A DNA stretch of 64,000 bases from Streptomyces sp. NBC_00376 (GCF_036077095.1 NZ_CP107961.1:248001-312000), one strand, 5' to 3'. Shown: positions 7,592 through 15,951, counted from the first letter of the stretch. The notes: a model not told the origin generated them from the letters alone. Made by a program: numbers and translations.

Positions 7592-9724
7592 GTGAGGGTT
7601 CTGGGTGGCCGTTACGAGTTGGTCGCGTTCATCGGCCGGGGAGGAATGGGGGAGGTCTGGGAGGGGCACGACCGTGTGATCGAGCGCCGCGTCGCGGTCA
7701 AGCTGCTGCCGCACGACCGGCGGGACACCTCCGGCGCGGAGCTGTTCTTCCGCGAGGCGCGGACCGCGGGCGGTCTGAGCCACGCGGGCGTGGTGACGAT
7801 CTTCGACCTGGGGCAGGACCCCGACGACGGCACCCTTTATCTGGTGATGGAGTTCCTCGCCGGACGGGACCTGGACACAGTGCTCCGCGAGGACGGTCTG
7901 CCCGAGGTGGCCGCCGCCGTGGACTGGGTGGCCCAGACCGCCGAGGCGTTACAGGCCGCGCATACCGCCGGGGTGGTGCACCGGGACCTGAAACCGGCGA
8001 ACCTCATGCTCACCCGGGGCGGCCGGGTGAAGGTCCTCGACTTCGGGATCGCCCGATACATAGCGTCCACGCACAAGTCGAGCAAGGTCATCGGCACGCT
8101 GGCCTACATGCCCCCCGAGCGTTTCGGGGACCACCCGGCGGACGCCCGCTCGGATTTGTACTCGCTGGGCTGTGTGCTCCATGAGCTGCTCACCGGTAAG
8201 GCTCCTTTCCAGGCCACCGACCCGGTCGCGCTGATGGCCGCACACCTGAACAGCGTCCCCGAACCACCGGGCCGGACGCGGCCCGGTGTTCCCGCCGCAC
8301 TCGACGACCTCGTCATGGCCCTGCTGGCCAAGAACCCCGACGACCGTCCCGCGGCTGCGGCCGAGGTCCACGAACGCCTTCGCGAACGCTCCGCCGAGAC
8401 CTTGGCCCCGCCTCCGACCCCGGCCCCCGTGGCCGCGCCCCGTCCGCCCGACACGGACGCGAACTCCGGCACCACGGCCCTGGCCACGGTCACCGCCACA
8501 GCACCCGATGCCGTCCCACCCCCCGAGCCGGGTCCGGGCCCGTCCACAGGCACACCGGCGCCGACGAGGGCCCTCAGCCGCCGCATGGCGCTGCGGCTCG
8601 GCATCGGCGCCGCCGCCGGTGCCGGAATCGCCGCCGCCTTCACCCTGTTCGACCAGAACGCCTCCGACCACGAATCCCCCGGCGCCACCTCCGGCGACGC
8701 CGCCTCGCTCCGGTGGCGGTATACCACCGGCGACGCGGTCACGTCGTCCCCGACGGTGGCCGGCGGAGTCGTGTACATCGGTAGCGACGACAAGAACGTG
8801 TACGCCCTGGACGCGGCCACCGGGAAGAAGAAATGGGCCTACGCCACCGGCCGCAAGGTCGAAGCAGCGCCGACGGTGGCCGGCGGAGTCCTGTACGCCG
8901 GCAGCCTCGACAGCAGCGTGTACGCCCTGGACGCGGCCACCGGCAAGAAGAAGTGGGCCTACGCCGCCGGTCACGCGGTCCGCTCGGCGCCGACGGTGGC
9001 CGACAGGGTCGTGTACGTCGGCAGCGACAGCGGCGTCCTCGCCCTGGACACGGCGACCGGGGACCAGAAGTGGCGCTTCGACACCCTCGGCGGCAGTCTC
9101 TTCTCGTCCCCGGCGGTGGCAGGCGGGGACGTGTACGTCGGCAACATCCACTCCGTGTACGCCCTGGACGCGGCCACCGGGGCCAGGAAATGGATCTTCG
9201 GCACCGGATCCGAGGGCACCTATTCGTCGCCGATGGTGGTGGACGGGGTCGTGTACGTCAGCAGCGTCCACTCCGTGTACGCCCTGGACGCCGCCACCGG
9301 CCGACAGAAATGGGTCCACGGCATCGAGTCCAATCAATTCAGCGGCTGCTCGGCACCGGCGGTCGTCGATGGAGCCGTGTTCGTCGGCAACTACGACAGC
9401 GCGGGAGACAGCTGGCAGGGCAGGGTATTCGCCCTGGACGCGGCCACCGGCAGGAAGAAATGGGAGTTCGACGCCGGCGACGCGGTCACGTCGTCCCCGA
9501 CGGTGGCCGGCGGGGTCGTGTACATCGGTAGCGACGACAAGAACGTGTACGCCCTGGACGCGGCCACCGGGAAGAGGAAATGGGCGTACGCCACCGGCGA
9601 CTTGGTCAAGTCGTCCCCGACGGTGGCCGCTGGAGTCGTGTACGTGGGCAGCGACGACAAGAACGTGTACGCCCTCGGAGCCACCACCGCCAAAGACGGC
9701 CGGGCGCAGCCGCGTTCGGACTGA
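7592..9724 (+). CDS. Ser/Thr protein kinase fused to PQQ-type beta-propeller
   Basis: About 710 residues from GTG 7592 (GTG 7586 is also possible). Hanks-type kinase features are complete: glycine loop GRGGMGEV (15-22), catalytic Lys37 (VAVKLL), HRDLKPAN (130-137), DFG (150-152) and the MPPERF activation region. A Pro/Ala-rich juxtamembrane linker leads to one transmembrane helix at ~331-353. Outside the membrane are eight or so near-identical propeller blades of the form VYALDAATGKKKWAYATG. The layout is that of AfsK-like kinases: extracellular propeller sensing, cytosolic phosphorylation of regulators. Codon 120 is TTA (7949-7951), so translation may depend on bldA tRNA. Blade DNA is strongly repetitive. 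Confidence 0.92.
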   Translation: MRVLGGRYELVAFIGRGGMGEVWEGHDRVIERRVAVKLLPHDRRDTSGAELFFREARTAGGLSHAGVVTIFDLGQDPDDGTLYLVMEFLAGRDLDTVLREDGLPEVAAAVDWVAQTAEALQAAHTAGVVHRDLKPANLMLTRGGRVKVLDFGIARYIASTHKSSKVIGTLAYMPPERFGDHPADARSDLYSLGCVLHELLTGKAPFQATDPVALMAAHLNSVPEPPGRTRPGVPAALDDLVMALLAKNPDDRPAAAAEVHERLRERSAETLAPPPTPAPVAAPRPPDTDANSGTTALATVTATAPDAVPPPEPGPGPSTGTPAPTRALSRRMALRLGIGAAAGAGIAAAFTLFDQNASDHESPGATSGDAASLRWRYTTGDAVTSSPTVAGGVVYIGSDDKNVYALDAATGKKKWAYATGRKVEAAPTVAGGVLYAGSLDSSVYALDAATGKKKWAYAAGHAVRSAPTVADRVVYVGSDSGVLALDTATGDQKWRFDTLGGSLFSSPAVAGGDVYVGNIHSVYALDAATGARKWIFGTGSEGTYSSPMVVDGVVYVSSVHSVYALDAATGRQKWVHGIESNQFSGCSAPAVVDGAVFVGNYDSAGDSWQGRVFALDAATGRKKWEFDAGDAVTSSPTVAGGVVYIGSDDKNVYALDAATGKRKWAYATGDLVKSSPTVAAGVVYVGSDDKNVYALGATTAKDGRAQPRSD

Positions 9725-9734
9725 TCACCGCTGC

Positions 9735-9751
9735 TACGGTTCGTACCCATG
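9735..9751 (+). promoter_or_regulatory. Leaderless-type -10 (TACGGT) before dienelactone hydrolase
   Basis: TACGGT at 9735-9740 is followed after eight bases by ATG 9749. No Shine-Dalgarno sequence is in place. It has the same architecture as at 5069, 10572 and 11062. Confidence 0.45.
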
Positions 9752-10498
9752 CCCACCATGACACTGCAGATTCCCACCGAAGACGGCCAGGCCGACGCGT
9801 TCGCCGCCTACCCCGACGGTGGCGGGCAGCACCCCGGAGTGCTGCTGTACATGGACATCTTCGGAGTGCGTCCGGTGCTTGAGGAGATGGCCCGCGAACT
9901 GGCCGGCCACGGGTACTACGTGCTCGTCCCCAACGTCTTCTACCGGAACGGCACGGCACCGGTGGTCGAACTTCCCGAGCACATCGGAGCAGAGGCCCGG
10001 CCCACGGTGTTCAGCCGACTGAAGCCCCTGATGGAGCAGCACACCCCCGAACGCGTCCTGCGTGACGCCGACGCCTACCTCGGCTTCCTCGCCGACCGGC
10101 CCGAGGTCGGCGCCGGACCGGTCGCCACGATCGGCTACTGCATGGGGGCCGCCCTGGCGATGCGCACCGCGGCGGCCCACCCCGACCGGGTGGCCGCCGC
10201 CGCCGGATTCCACCCCAGCGCGCTGGTCACCGACGCGCCGGACAGCCCGCACCGCCTCGTCCCCGGGCTCAAGGCCCAGGTCCACCTCGGACTCGCCGAG
10301 GGCGACATGACGCCCGAGGCCATCAGTGAGTTCGAACAGGCCCTGGACGCCGCAGGCGTCGCCCACACCTGCGAGATCTACCCCGGCACCGTCCACGGCT
10401 TCACCATGGCCGACACCGCCGCCTTCGACCCCGCCGCACTGCAACGCCACTGGGACCGCCTCCTCCCCCTCCTCGACCGCACCCTGACCAAGGGCTGA
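9749..10498 (+). CDS. Dienelactone hydrolase family protein
   Basis: 249 residues, cytosolic (no signal). The nucleophile elbow is GYCMGAAL with Cys as nucleophile, as in dienelactone hydrolases; the Asp and His follow at EGDMTPEA and PGTVHGFTM. The N-terminus (QIPTEDGQADAFAAYPDGGGQHPGVLLYMDIFGVRPVLEEMARELA) is standard for the family. Members open lactone rings in chlorocatechol breakdown, but many actinobacterial paralogues have other or unknown esters as substrates. It starts 24 bases after the kinase gene but has its own -10 element. Confidence 0.88.
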   Translation: MPTMTLQIPTEDGQADAFAAYPDGGGQHPGVLLYMDIFGVRPVLEEMARELAGHGYYVLVPNVFYRNGTAPVVELPEHIGAEARPTVFSRLKPLMEQHTPERVLRDADAYLGFLADRPEVGAGPVATIGYCMGAALAMRTAAAHPDRVAAAAGFHPSALVTDAPDSPHRLVPGLKAQVHLGLAEGDMTPEAISEFEQALDAAGVAHTCEIYPGTVHGFTMADTAAFDPAALQRHWDRLLPLLDRTLTKG

Positions 10499-10571
10499 GG
10501 CTCAGGCCCGGGGACGAGCGGCGCGGCCGGGCCGGGCGGGAATTGCGAGGTGCGGTTCGCGGAGCCGCGCC

Positions 10572-10587
10572 TAGCATGATCGTTATG
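10572..10587 (+). promoter_or_regulatory. Leaderless-type -10 (TAGCAT) before VOC gene
   Basis: TAGCAT at 10572-10577, then seven bases, then ATG 10585 (MDISIHT). The upstream in-frame ATG at 10576 overlaps the -10 itself and is therefore unlikely as start. Confidence 0.5.
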
Positions 10588-10995
10588 GACATCTCCATTC
10601 ACACGAGCTTCCTTCCGCACGACGACCCGGAAGAGTCCCTGGTCTTCTACCGCGACGTCCTCGGCTTCGAGGTACGCGGCGACGTGGGGCAGGGCAAGAT
10701 GCGCTGGATCACGGTCGGTCCCGCCGATCAGCCCAGCACCTCCATCCTGCTGGCACCGCCCGCCGCCGACCCCGGGGTCACCGAGGACGAGCGCCGCACC
10801 ATCGCCGAGATGATGGCCAAGGGCACGTACGGCTGGATCCTGCTGGCCACCCGCGACCTCGACGGCACCTTCGAGCAGGTGCGGGCCGCCGACGCCGAGG
10901 TCGTCCAGGAACCGACCGAGCAGCCGTACGGCATCCGCGACTGCGCCTTCCGCGACCCCGCGGGCAACCTGGTGCGCATCCAGGAAGTGCGTTGA
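10585..10995 (+). CDS. VOC superfamily (glyoxalase-like) protein
   Basis: 136 residues. One VOC betaalphabetabetabeta pair is visible: SLVFYRDVLGFEVRGDV at the start and YGIRDCAFRDPAGNLVRIQEVR at the end, the usual D-P-x-G-N-x-x-x-x end motif. VOC proteins include glyoxalases, extradiol dioxygenases and antibiotic-binding proteins; metal ligands cannot be assigned with confidence, so the reaction is unknown. It is followed by another VOC gene that starts with the same promoter geometry, but the two are not an obvious duplicate pair in sequence. Confidence 0.88.
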   Translation: MDISIHTSFLPHDDPEESLVFYRDVLGFEVRGDVGQGKMRWITVGPADQPSTSILLAPPAADPGVTEDERRTIAEMMAKGTYGWILLATRDLDGTFEQVRAADAEVVQEPTEQPYGIRDCAFRDPAGNLVRIQEVR

Positions 10996-11061
10996 GCCGT
11001 CCGGCGGCGGCCCGGACCGAACCGATCAGGAATCGAGAAGCACCGGTCGCCGGGCCGTAAC

Positions 11062-11077
11062 TAGCGTGACGGACATG
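11062..11077 (+). promoter_or_regulatory. Leaderless-type -10 (TAGCGT) before second VOC gene
   Basis: TAGCGT at 11062-11067, seven bases, then ATG 11075. The spacing matches the site at 10572. Confidence 0.5.
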
Positions 11078-11731
11078 GCAACCATTGAAACCGTGACCCT
11101 TGAAGTGGCCGACCCCGCGGCCGCCGACCGCTTCCACGTCACCGCCTTCGGCCTGGACACCAGAATCCGCCTGCGCGCCTCGGAGGCCCCCACCACCGGC
11201 TTCCGAGGATTCACGCTCGCGCTCACGGTGTCCCAGCCGGCCGACGTGAACGGCTTCATCGACGCCGCACTCGACGCGGGTGCCACGTCGCTGAAGCCTG
11301 CCGCGAAGTCCTTCTGGGGCTACGGCGGCGTCGTGCAGGCCCCGGACGGGACGATCTGGAAGATCGCGACCTCGGCGAAGAAGGACACCGGCCCCGCCAC
11401 CCGGAAGATCGACGAGATCGTGCTCCTGCTGGGAGTCGCGGACGTGATCGCGAGCAAGCGGTTCTACGTCGGCCGGGGCCTCGCCGTGGCGAAGAGCTTC
11501 AGCCGTGTGTACGTCGAGTTCGCGGCCGGGGAGAGCCCCGTCACCGGCGAGAGTCCCGTGAAGCTGGCGCTGTACCGGCGCCGCGCCCTGGCCAAGGACC
11601 TCGGCGTCTCTCCCGAGGGCACCGGAACGCACGGGCTCCTGATCGGCGGCGACGCCGGCTCGTTCACCGACCCGGACGGCTTCGCATGGGAGGCCGCCTC
11701 GCTGGCCGGTTCGGCCGATCACCGGGCGTGA
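11075..11731 (+). CDS. VOC-like two-domain glyoxalase-fold protein
   Basis: 218 residues from ATG 11075 (MATIETVTLEV). Two VOC-like halves: DPAAADRFHVTAFGLDTRIRL ... GGVVQAPDGTIWKI, then KIDEIVLLLGVADVIASKRFYVGRGLAV ... TDPDGFAWEAAS. The central segment KDTGPATRKIDEIVLLLGV links them. The role is not known; such proteins bind small hydrophobic or metal-liganded substrates. The gene is isolated between the first VOC gene and the phosphotransferase-like gene. Confidence 0.82.
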   Translation: MATIETVTLEVADPAAADRFHVTAFGLDTRIRLRASEAPTTGFRGFTLALTVSQPADVNGFIDAALDAGATSLKPAAKSFWGYGGVVQAPDGTIWKIATSAKKDTGPATRKIDEIVLLLGVADVIASKRFYVGRGLAVAKSFSRVYVEFAAGESPVTGESPVKLALYRRRALAKDLGVSPEGTGTHGLLIGGDAGSFTDPDGFAWEAASLAGSADHRA

Positions 11732-11786
11732 CTTCGACTGCCGGGGGCCTGCCCGCCGCGCCCCCCGCGTGGAAGGATGAGCCCCC

Positions 11787-12824
11787 ATGTGGTCGCGACT
11801 CCCGTTCGGGGACGGATTACGGGCAGAGCTGGGCGCTCCCGGGCGCTCCCGGCGTCTGGAAAGCAGCCCGCGCTCACGTGTGTGGCGCGTGAAGCTGGCC
11901 GGGGGACCGGCGGTGGTGAAACAGATCGTCGGCGGTTCCGACGCCGAGGAACGGTACGCCCGCGAGCTGACCGCGTTGCGGCTCGCCGCCCGGTCCGACG
12001 CACCCGTGGTGCCCGCTCTGCTGGGCACCGATCCGGGCGAGCGGGTGATGGTCCTGGAGCAGCTGGACCACCGGCGCCCGTCCGGCGACTGGATCGTCGA
12101 CTACGCCTCGGCACTGGCCCGGCTGCATGCCGTCGCCCGCCCCGAGGACGCCGGATCACTTCCCCGCTGGCAGGGTCCGGACCGGGCCGACGTCGAGTCC
12201 TTCCTCGGGCTGGCCGAGGCGCTCGGGGTCCCCGTCGCGGCTGTCGCGCCCGGTGTGTCCGGCGAGCTCGACGAGCTCGTGCACCGGCTCGACCGGGCCC
12301 CGGGGCACGCCCTTCTGCACGGGGATCCGTGCCCCGGCAACGACCTGCACACCGCCGACGGGGTCAGGTTCATCGACCTCGAACAGGCCTCGTTGGGCAG
12401 CGGACTGATGGAGCTCGCCTACCTGCGCATCGGCTTCCCGACGTGCTGGTGTGTCACCGCGGCCCCCGCCCCGCTGCTGGACCGGGCCGAGGCCGCCTAC
12501 CGCACGGCATGGCACACCGCGACCGGCACCGAACTCCACGACGACCTCGCCGACGCGTGCGCGGGCTGGCTGCTGCGGGGCGACGCACTGGTTCAGAGGG
12601 CCCACCGGGGAACCACCGACCACCTGGCCCGGATCCCGGACCGGAACTGGAAGTGGGGCAACGCGACCGCCCGGCAGCGCCTCGTCCACCGGCTCGGAGT
12701 CGTCGGCCGGCTGACCGCCGACCGCGCCGACCTGTCGGGCCTGAGCAGGCTCAGCACGGACATGCGCCGCTGCATGCTCGCCCGCTGGCCCAGGCTCCGG
12801 CCGGTCCCGTCGAAGCGCCGGTAG
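11787..12824 (+). CDS. Aminoglycoside phosphotransferase (APH) family protein
   Basis: 345 residues; ribosome site GGAAGGA before ATG 11787. Kinase-like fold motifs: VWRVKLAGGPAVVKQI (ATP Lys), ALLHGDPCPGND (Brenner motif H-G-D-x-x-x-x-N) and VRFIDLEQAS (metal-binding D). These enzymes phosphorylate small molecules such as antibiotics, choline or homoserine; the substrate cannot be told. Codon 11 is TTA (11817-11819), so expression may require bldA. The 3' end is followed by the palindrome at 12895-12921. Confidence 0.85.
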   Translation: MWSRLPFGDGLRAELGAPGRSRRLESSPRSRVWRVKLAGGPAVVKQIVGGSDAEERYARELTALRLAARSDAPVVPALLGTDPGERVMVLEQLDHRRPSGDWIVDYASALARLHAVARPEDAGSLPRWQGPDRADVESFLGLAEALGVPVAAVAPGVSGELDELVHRLDRAPGHALLHGDPCPGNDLHTADGVRFIDLEQASLGSGLMELAYLRIGFPTCWCVTAAPAPLLDRAEAAYRTAWHTATGTELHDDLADACAGWLLRGDALVQRAHRGTTDHLARIPDRNWKWGNATARQRLVHRLGVVGRLTADRADLSGLSRLSTDMRRCMLARWPRLRPVPSKRR

Positions 12825-12894
12825 ACGACTTCTGCCCAGGTGGCCGTGTACACAGCCGCCCTCGGCAGCCGGGGCGCCGTGAGCGCTGCGAGCG

Positions 12895-12921
12895 TCATGA
12901 GCATACTGAGTATGCTCATGA
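12895..12921. promoter_or_regulatory. 27-bp near-perfect palindrome, putative operator
   Basis: Thirteen-base perfect arms around a single central G: TCATGAGCATACT, G, then the exact reverse complement ending at 12921. It stands immediately before ATG 12923 and is unusually AT-rich for this genome. The size and symmetry fit a dimeric repressor site that would block the start region; a hairpin over the ribosome site is the alternative. No adjacent regulator is encoded. Confidence 0.65.
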
Positions 12922-12922
12922 A

Positions 12923-13594
12923 ATGAAGATCATGATTCCGGGCCTCGTGAGCCTTGTGGCAGGGGCCGGGTTCGGCGCGGCCGTCTCGCTCGCCAACGCG
13001 CTCTCCTCGCCGTACACAACACTCGGCGCCCCACTGGCAGGCACTGTCTGGGGCAGTGCGGCCAAGGTGCTCAGCCTCCTGGTGGGGCTCGGCTGGGCGT
13101 GGGCCGCGCTGGCCGTGGTGATGGGGTGGCGGGCGAGGACATGGACGCGAGGTGCTGTGGCCGGGGCGGTGGTACTGGTCGCGGCCACGGCGGCGTACTA
13201 CCCGACGGACGCGTCGGTACGGGGCGAACCACTCGCCCTGTACTGGCCGGAGATGCTCATGTGGTGGACGGCGAGCGTGCTGTTCGGCTCCGTCCTGGGC
13301 GTGGTGGGCGCTGCCATCGGGCGCCCCGGCGTGACCGGTCTGCTCGCCGGGCTGACGGTGCCCGTGGGTGGCGCCGCGCAGATGATCATGCTCCCGCCCC
13401 GGGCGGGCCTCGCTTTCGAGCGGGAAACCGTTCTGGCCGAGGCCCTCATCTGGACGGCCCTGGTGATCGGCGCCGGCTGGGCCGTCCACCGCTTCCGGGC
13501 CACCAGGAGCACGAGGGCCGACGGGCGGCCCGTCGGACGCGCGGGCGCGCCGGACCGGGGCAATACGCCTGGGGCGGTTCAGCGCCGGTGGTGA
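12923..13594 (+). CDS. Multi-pass membrane protein of unknown function
   Basis: 223 residues from ATG 12923. About six hydrophobic helices are visible (IPGLVSLVAGAGFGAAVSLA; VLSLLVGLGWAWAALAVVMGW; GAVAGAVVLVAATAAYY; MLMWWTASVLFGSVLGVVGAAIG; GLLAGLTVPVGGAAQMIML; VLAEALIWTALVIGAGWAV) with a basic, polar C-terminal tail. I do not recognise a family. The gene sits directly behind a strong palindrome, suggesting tight control, and its last 16 bases overlap the convergent SRPBCC gene. Confidence 0.7.
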   Translation: MKIMIPGLVSLVAGAGFGAAVSLANALSSPYTTLGAPLAGTVWGSAAKVLSLLVGLGWAWAALAVVMGWRARTWTRGAVAGAVVLVAATAAYYPTDASVRGEPLALYWPEMLMWWTASVLFGSVLGVVGAAIGRPGVTGLLAGLTVPVGGAAQMIMLPPRAGLAFERETVLAEALIWTALVIGAGWAVHRFRATRSTRADGRPVGRAGAPDRGNTPGAVQRRW

Positions 13595-14214
13595 CCGGCT
13601 CGGGCCTCGGCGGTGGTCTTCAGATCGCCCAGCCACCCGTCGAGGCCCTCGCGGAGGATCTTGGTCGCGGTGGGGACGTCCGCCTCGACCTGTTCTCCGG
13701 TGTGGGTCTCTTCGGTGCGTACGAGGACACCGCCGTCGACCTTGGTGAACTGCCATACGTGGACGCCGTCGATGCGTAGTCCCTCACCGGTCGCGGGGCC
13801 GGTCCAACGGATGCAGGAGTTGGGCTTGAGCTGCTCGACGGTCGAGGTGATGTCCAGGCTGGTGGCGGGCGTCGAGGGATTGGGGGGTACCGGGGTCGTC
13901 CACCGGAACGTCGAGCCCTTCCGGAGGGGGCCGTGGTCGAGGCGTTCCATGCTCTTGACCGGGGTCTGCCAGGACGGCCAGCGCTCGACGTCGGTCTGCA
14001 GCTTCCAGACGGTGCTCAGCGGCGCGTGGATCACGGTCTCGGTCCTGGCGTGGACTCGTGCCCTGGGATCGACGCCCTCTCCGCGGCAGGTGAGGGGCTT
14101 GTCGAGGCGAGGGGTCGCTCCGGTGGGCACGGCGGCGATGCCGAGGACACCGGCGACGGCGAGCGGGACGGTGAACAGGGCGGCGCGGTTGCTGGTGCTG
14201 CGGATCCGGGGCAT
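13579..14214 (-). CDS. Secreted SRPBCC (START-like) protein
   Basis: 211 residues from ATG 14214, with AAGGAG seven bases upstream. An N-terminal signal (RAALFTVPLAVAGVLGIAAVPTGA) precedes an SRPBCC fold: ARVHARTETVIHAPLSTVWKLQTDVERWPSWQ, LRKGSTFRW, then LREGLDGWLGDLKTTAEA at the end. Most SRPBCC proteins are cytosolic; export is notable. These bind hydrophobic ligands in a deep cavity. It is divergent from a TetR gene at 14404 and likely under its control. Confidence 0.85.
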   Translation of the reverse strand: MPRIRSTSNRAALFTVPLAVAGVLGIAAVPTGATPRLDKPLTCRGEGVDPRARVHARTETVIHAPLSTVWKLQTDVERWPSWQTPVKSMERLDHGPLRKGSTFRWTTPVPPNPSTPATSLDITSTVEQLKPNSCIRWTGPATGEGLRIDGVHVWQFTKVDGGVLVRTEETHTGEQVEADVPTATKILREGLDGWLGDLKTTAEARAGHHRR

Positions 14215-14284
14215 GGCGTTCTCCTTGTCGGTGTGACGGTCTGACTGCGTGCCGGCATTCAAGAGCGCCGCCGCATTGAGCTAT

Positions 14285-14333
14285 GACCTCTCGTGTTCGT
14301 TAGAAGTTGTAACGCGACATGGGTCGAGAGGTC
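14285..14333. promoter_or_regulatory. Inverted repeats between SRPBCC and TetR genes
   Basis: GACCTCTCG (14285-14293) is mirrored by CGAGAGGTC (14325-14333). Nested inside is CGTTA-7-TAACG at 14298-14314, the size and shape of a TetR half-site pair. The region is AT-richer than its surroundings and lies between divergent starts 14214 and 14404, so it probably holds both promoters and the operator. Confidence 0.6.
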
Positions 14334-14403
14334 AACAGGTTGCGTGATAGCCTCTAACTAAATCTTGAAGCTGTAGCTATGTGGGCGGGGAAGGTGGCAG
14401 ACC

Positions 14404-15075
14404 ATGACGGAGGCGAAGAAGGACAAGGCGGACGCGAAGACCCCGCGTGAGCGCTACCGCACCCAGGTGCGCGCGGAGGTCAAGGAACGTGCGTGGGAGC
14501 AGATCGCCACGGCGGGGGCGTCCGCGCTCTCCCTCAACGCCATCGCCAAGCAGATGGGCATGAGTGGACCCGCGCTCTACCGATACTTCGCCGGCCGTGA
14601 CGAGCTGATCACCGAGCTCATCCGGGACGCCTACCGAAGCCTCGCCGACACCGTCGGCGCGGCCTCGGCCGCCGGTGCCGACCTGGCCGGACTGGCCCAC
14701 GCCCTGCGCGGCTGGGCCCTGGAGGACCCTCAGCGGTACTTCCTCATCTACGGCACCCCCGTCCCCGGCTACCACGCGCCCGACGACATCACCGGCATCT
14801 CCAACGAGATCATGGCGACCCTCCTCGACGCCTGCACACCGCTCGCCCCGGACGCCCTGGACATCCCCGCGACACCGTTCCGCACCCATCTGGAAGACCA
14901 CCGGGCCTGGGCCGGCGACCACCCGGCCCCGCCCGCGGCGCTGCACCGGGCCCTGACCTTCTGGACCCGGCTGCACGGCGTCCTGTCCCTGGAACTGGCC
15001 GGCCACTTCACCGCAATGGGCTTTGATCCCGATCTGTTCTTCGAGGCCGAACTGGACGACCTGCCGGCACGCTGA
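14404..15075 (+). CDS. TetR family regulator (WHG/TetR_C_33-like C-domain)
   Basis: 223 residues with a basic N-terminal extension (TEAKKDKADAKTPRERYRTQVRAEVKERAWEQ) then the HTH: AGASALSLNAIAKQMGMSGPALYRYFAGRDELITEL. The C-terminal domain has RYFLIYGTPVPGYHAPDD and TFWTRLHGVLSLELAGHF, seen in many Streptomyces TetR proteins with a WHG-type ligand domain. It is divergent from the secreted SRPBCC gene, its probable target. The effector is unknown. Confidence 0.9.
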   Translation: MTEAKKDKADAKTPRERYRTQVRAEVKERAWEQIATAGASALSLNAIAKQMGMSGPALYRYFAGRDELITELIRDAYRSLADTVGAASAAGADLAGLAHALRGWALEDPQRYFLIYGTPVPGYHAPDDITGISNEIMATLLDACTPLAPDALDIPATPFRTHLEDHRAWAGDHPAPPAALHRALTFWTRLHGVLSLELAGHFTAMGFDPDLFFEAELDDLPAR

Positions 15076-15083
15076 GCCTGTGG

Positions 15084-15689
15084 TCAGCCCGCCGGCACCG
15101 GTGGACGCAGCGGACCGTGGGCCGTCTCGATCGTCCGGGCGGCGGCGAGTACGAGGTCCTCGCGGTGGTGCGGCGCGACGAGTTGGACCGCGCAGGGCAG
15201 TCCGTCCGGGGCGAGGCCGGCGGGCACGCTGATCGCGGGGTGGCCGGTGTCGTTGAAGACCGAGGTGTAGGAGATCGGGACGGTCCGTTCGGCCACCGCC
15301 TTCGCCACGTCCGGGCCCTGTGCGGGCCATGCCGTCGTCGGCACGGTGGGCATCAGCAGCAGGTCGTAGCGCTCGAAGAGTTCGGCCGTCCAGTGGTCCA
15401 GCCGGGAGCGGTGCGTCCAGTAGGCGGCGAGGTCGGCGGCCGTGACGGTGCGGGCACCGTCCAGGAGGTCGGCGAACCACGGTTCGAAGTCGGCGCGCCG
15501 GGCGGTGAAGTCGTCCAGGACGGTCAGGAGGCGGCTGTGGGCCAGGACTTTCTGCCGCAGCTGGAAGGGGGAGGGGAAGTCCTCGGCCCCGGGCAGCACC
15601 GCTTCGTCGTCCAGCAGGCCGTGCCGGAAGCAGTCGAGGCGCCCGGTGCCGCGCCCGGGGCCGGCAGGCGCCTGTGGCCCGCGAGCCAT
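15084..15689 (-). pseudogene. C-terminal remnant of an amidase-signature enzyme
   Basis: Reads as the last ~190 residues of an amidase: HSRLLTVLDDFTARRADFEPW, YDLLLMPTVPTTAWP, FNDTGHPAISVPAGLAPDGLPCAVQLVAPHHRED. Full enzymes are ~450-500 residues and hold the Ser-Ser-Lys triad in the N-terminal half, which is absent here. An in-frame ATG at 15689 gives 201 residues but the first ~25 are low-complexity Gly/Pro/Arg without family similarity. It is therefore a decayed gene, inactive as an amidase, downstream of the peptide/M50/ThiF module. Confidence 0.75.
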
Positions 15690-15817
15690 GGCGCCGGCCG
15701 GGCCACGGCCCGGCCGGACCGCCGTCCGGCCGGACGATCTGCTCGCAGAGAATGACCTCTCACGACCGTGGGAGAGGGGAACGACCCCTGAGCCCTTCCC
15801 CTCCCTCACGGACCCGA

Positions 15818-15874
15818 TCAGACCTGGAGCCCCGTGGCCTTCACGTCCTCGACCTTGCGGACCTTGATCTCCAT
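15818..15874 (-). CDS. 18-residue peptide, candidate RiPP precursor
   Basis: A short frame with an excellent ribosome site (GAGGAGGTG, ATG 8 bases later) encodes MEIKVRKVEDVKATGLQV and stops at TGA 15818-15820. It lies 77 bases downstream of the PqqD-M50 gene on the same strand, following the E1-like adenylating enzyme gene. In microcin C7-type and related pathways a ThiF/E1 enzyme activates the C-terminus or side chain of a tiny ribosomal peptide, so this reading frame is the obvious substrate candidate. A GTG three codons upstream could add VNR. There is no protein-level evidence, only the ribosome site, position and charged composition. Confidence 0.55.
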   Translation of the reverse strand: MEIKVRKVEDVKATGLQV

Positions 15875-15951
15875 GCGATTCACCTCCTCGTAGCCGGACT
15901 TGATCCCCCGCGCCGGTGGTGCTCCGGGCAGGGCGGACTGTGACCCGCGGG

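Noticed and set aside
11777..12900. Long plus-strand frame overlapping the APH-like gene
   Set aside because: Arg/Pro-rich shadow; only its end, from 12923, is a real membrane protein.
15084..15689. Amidase fragment as an active short amidase
   Set aside because: The Ser-Ser-Lys catalytic region is absent.
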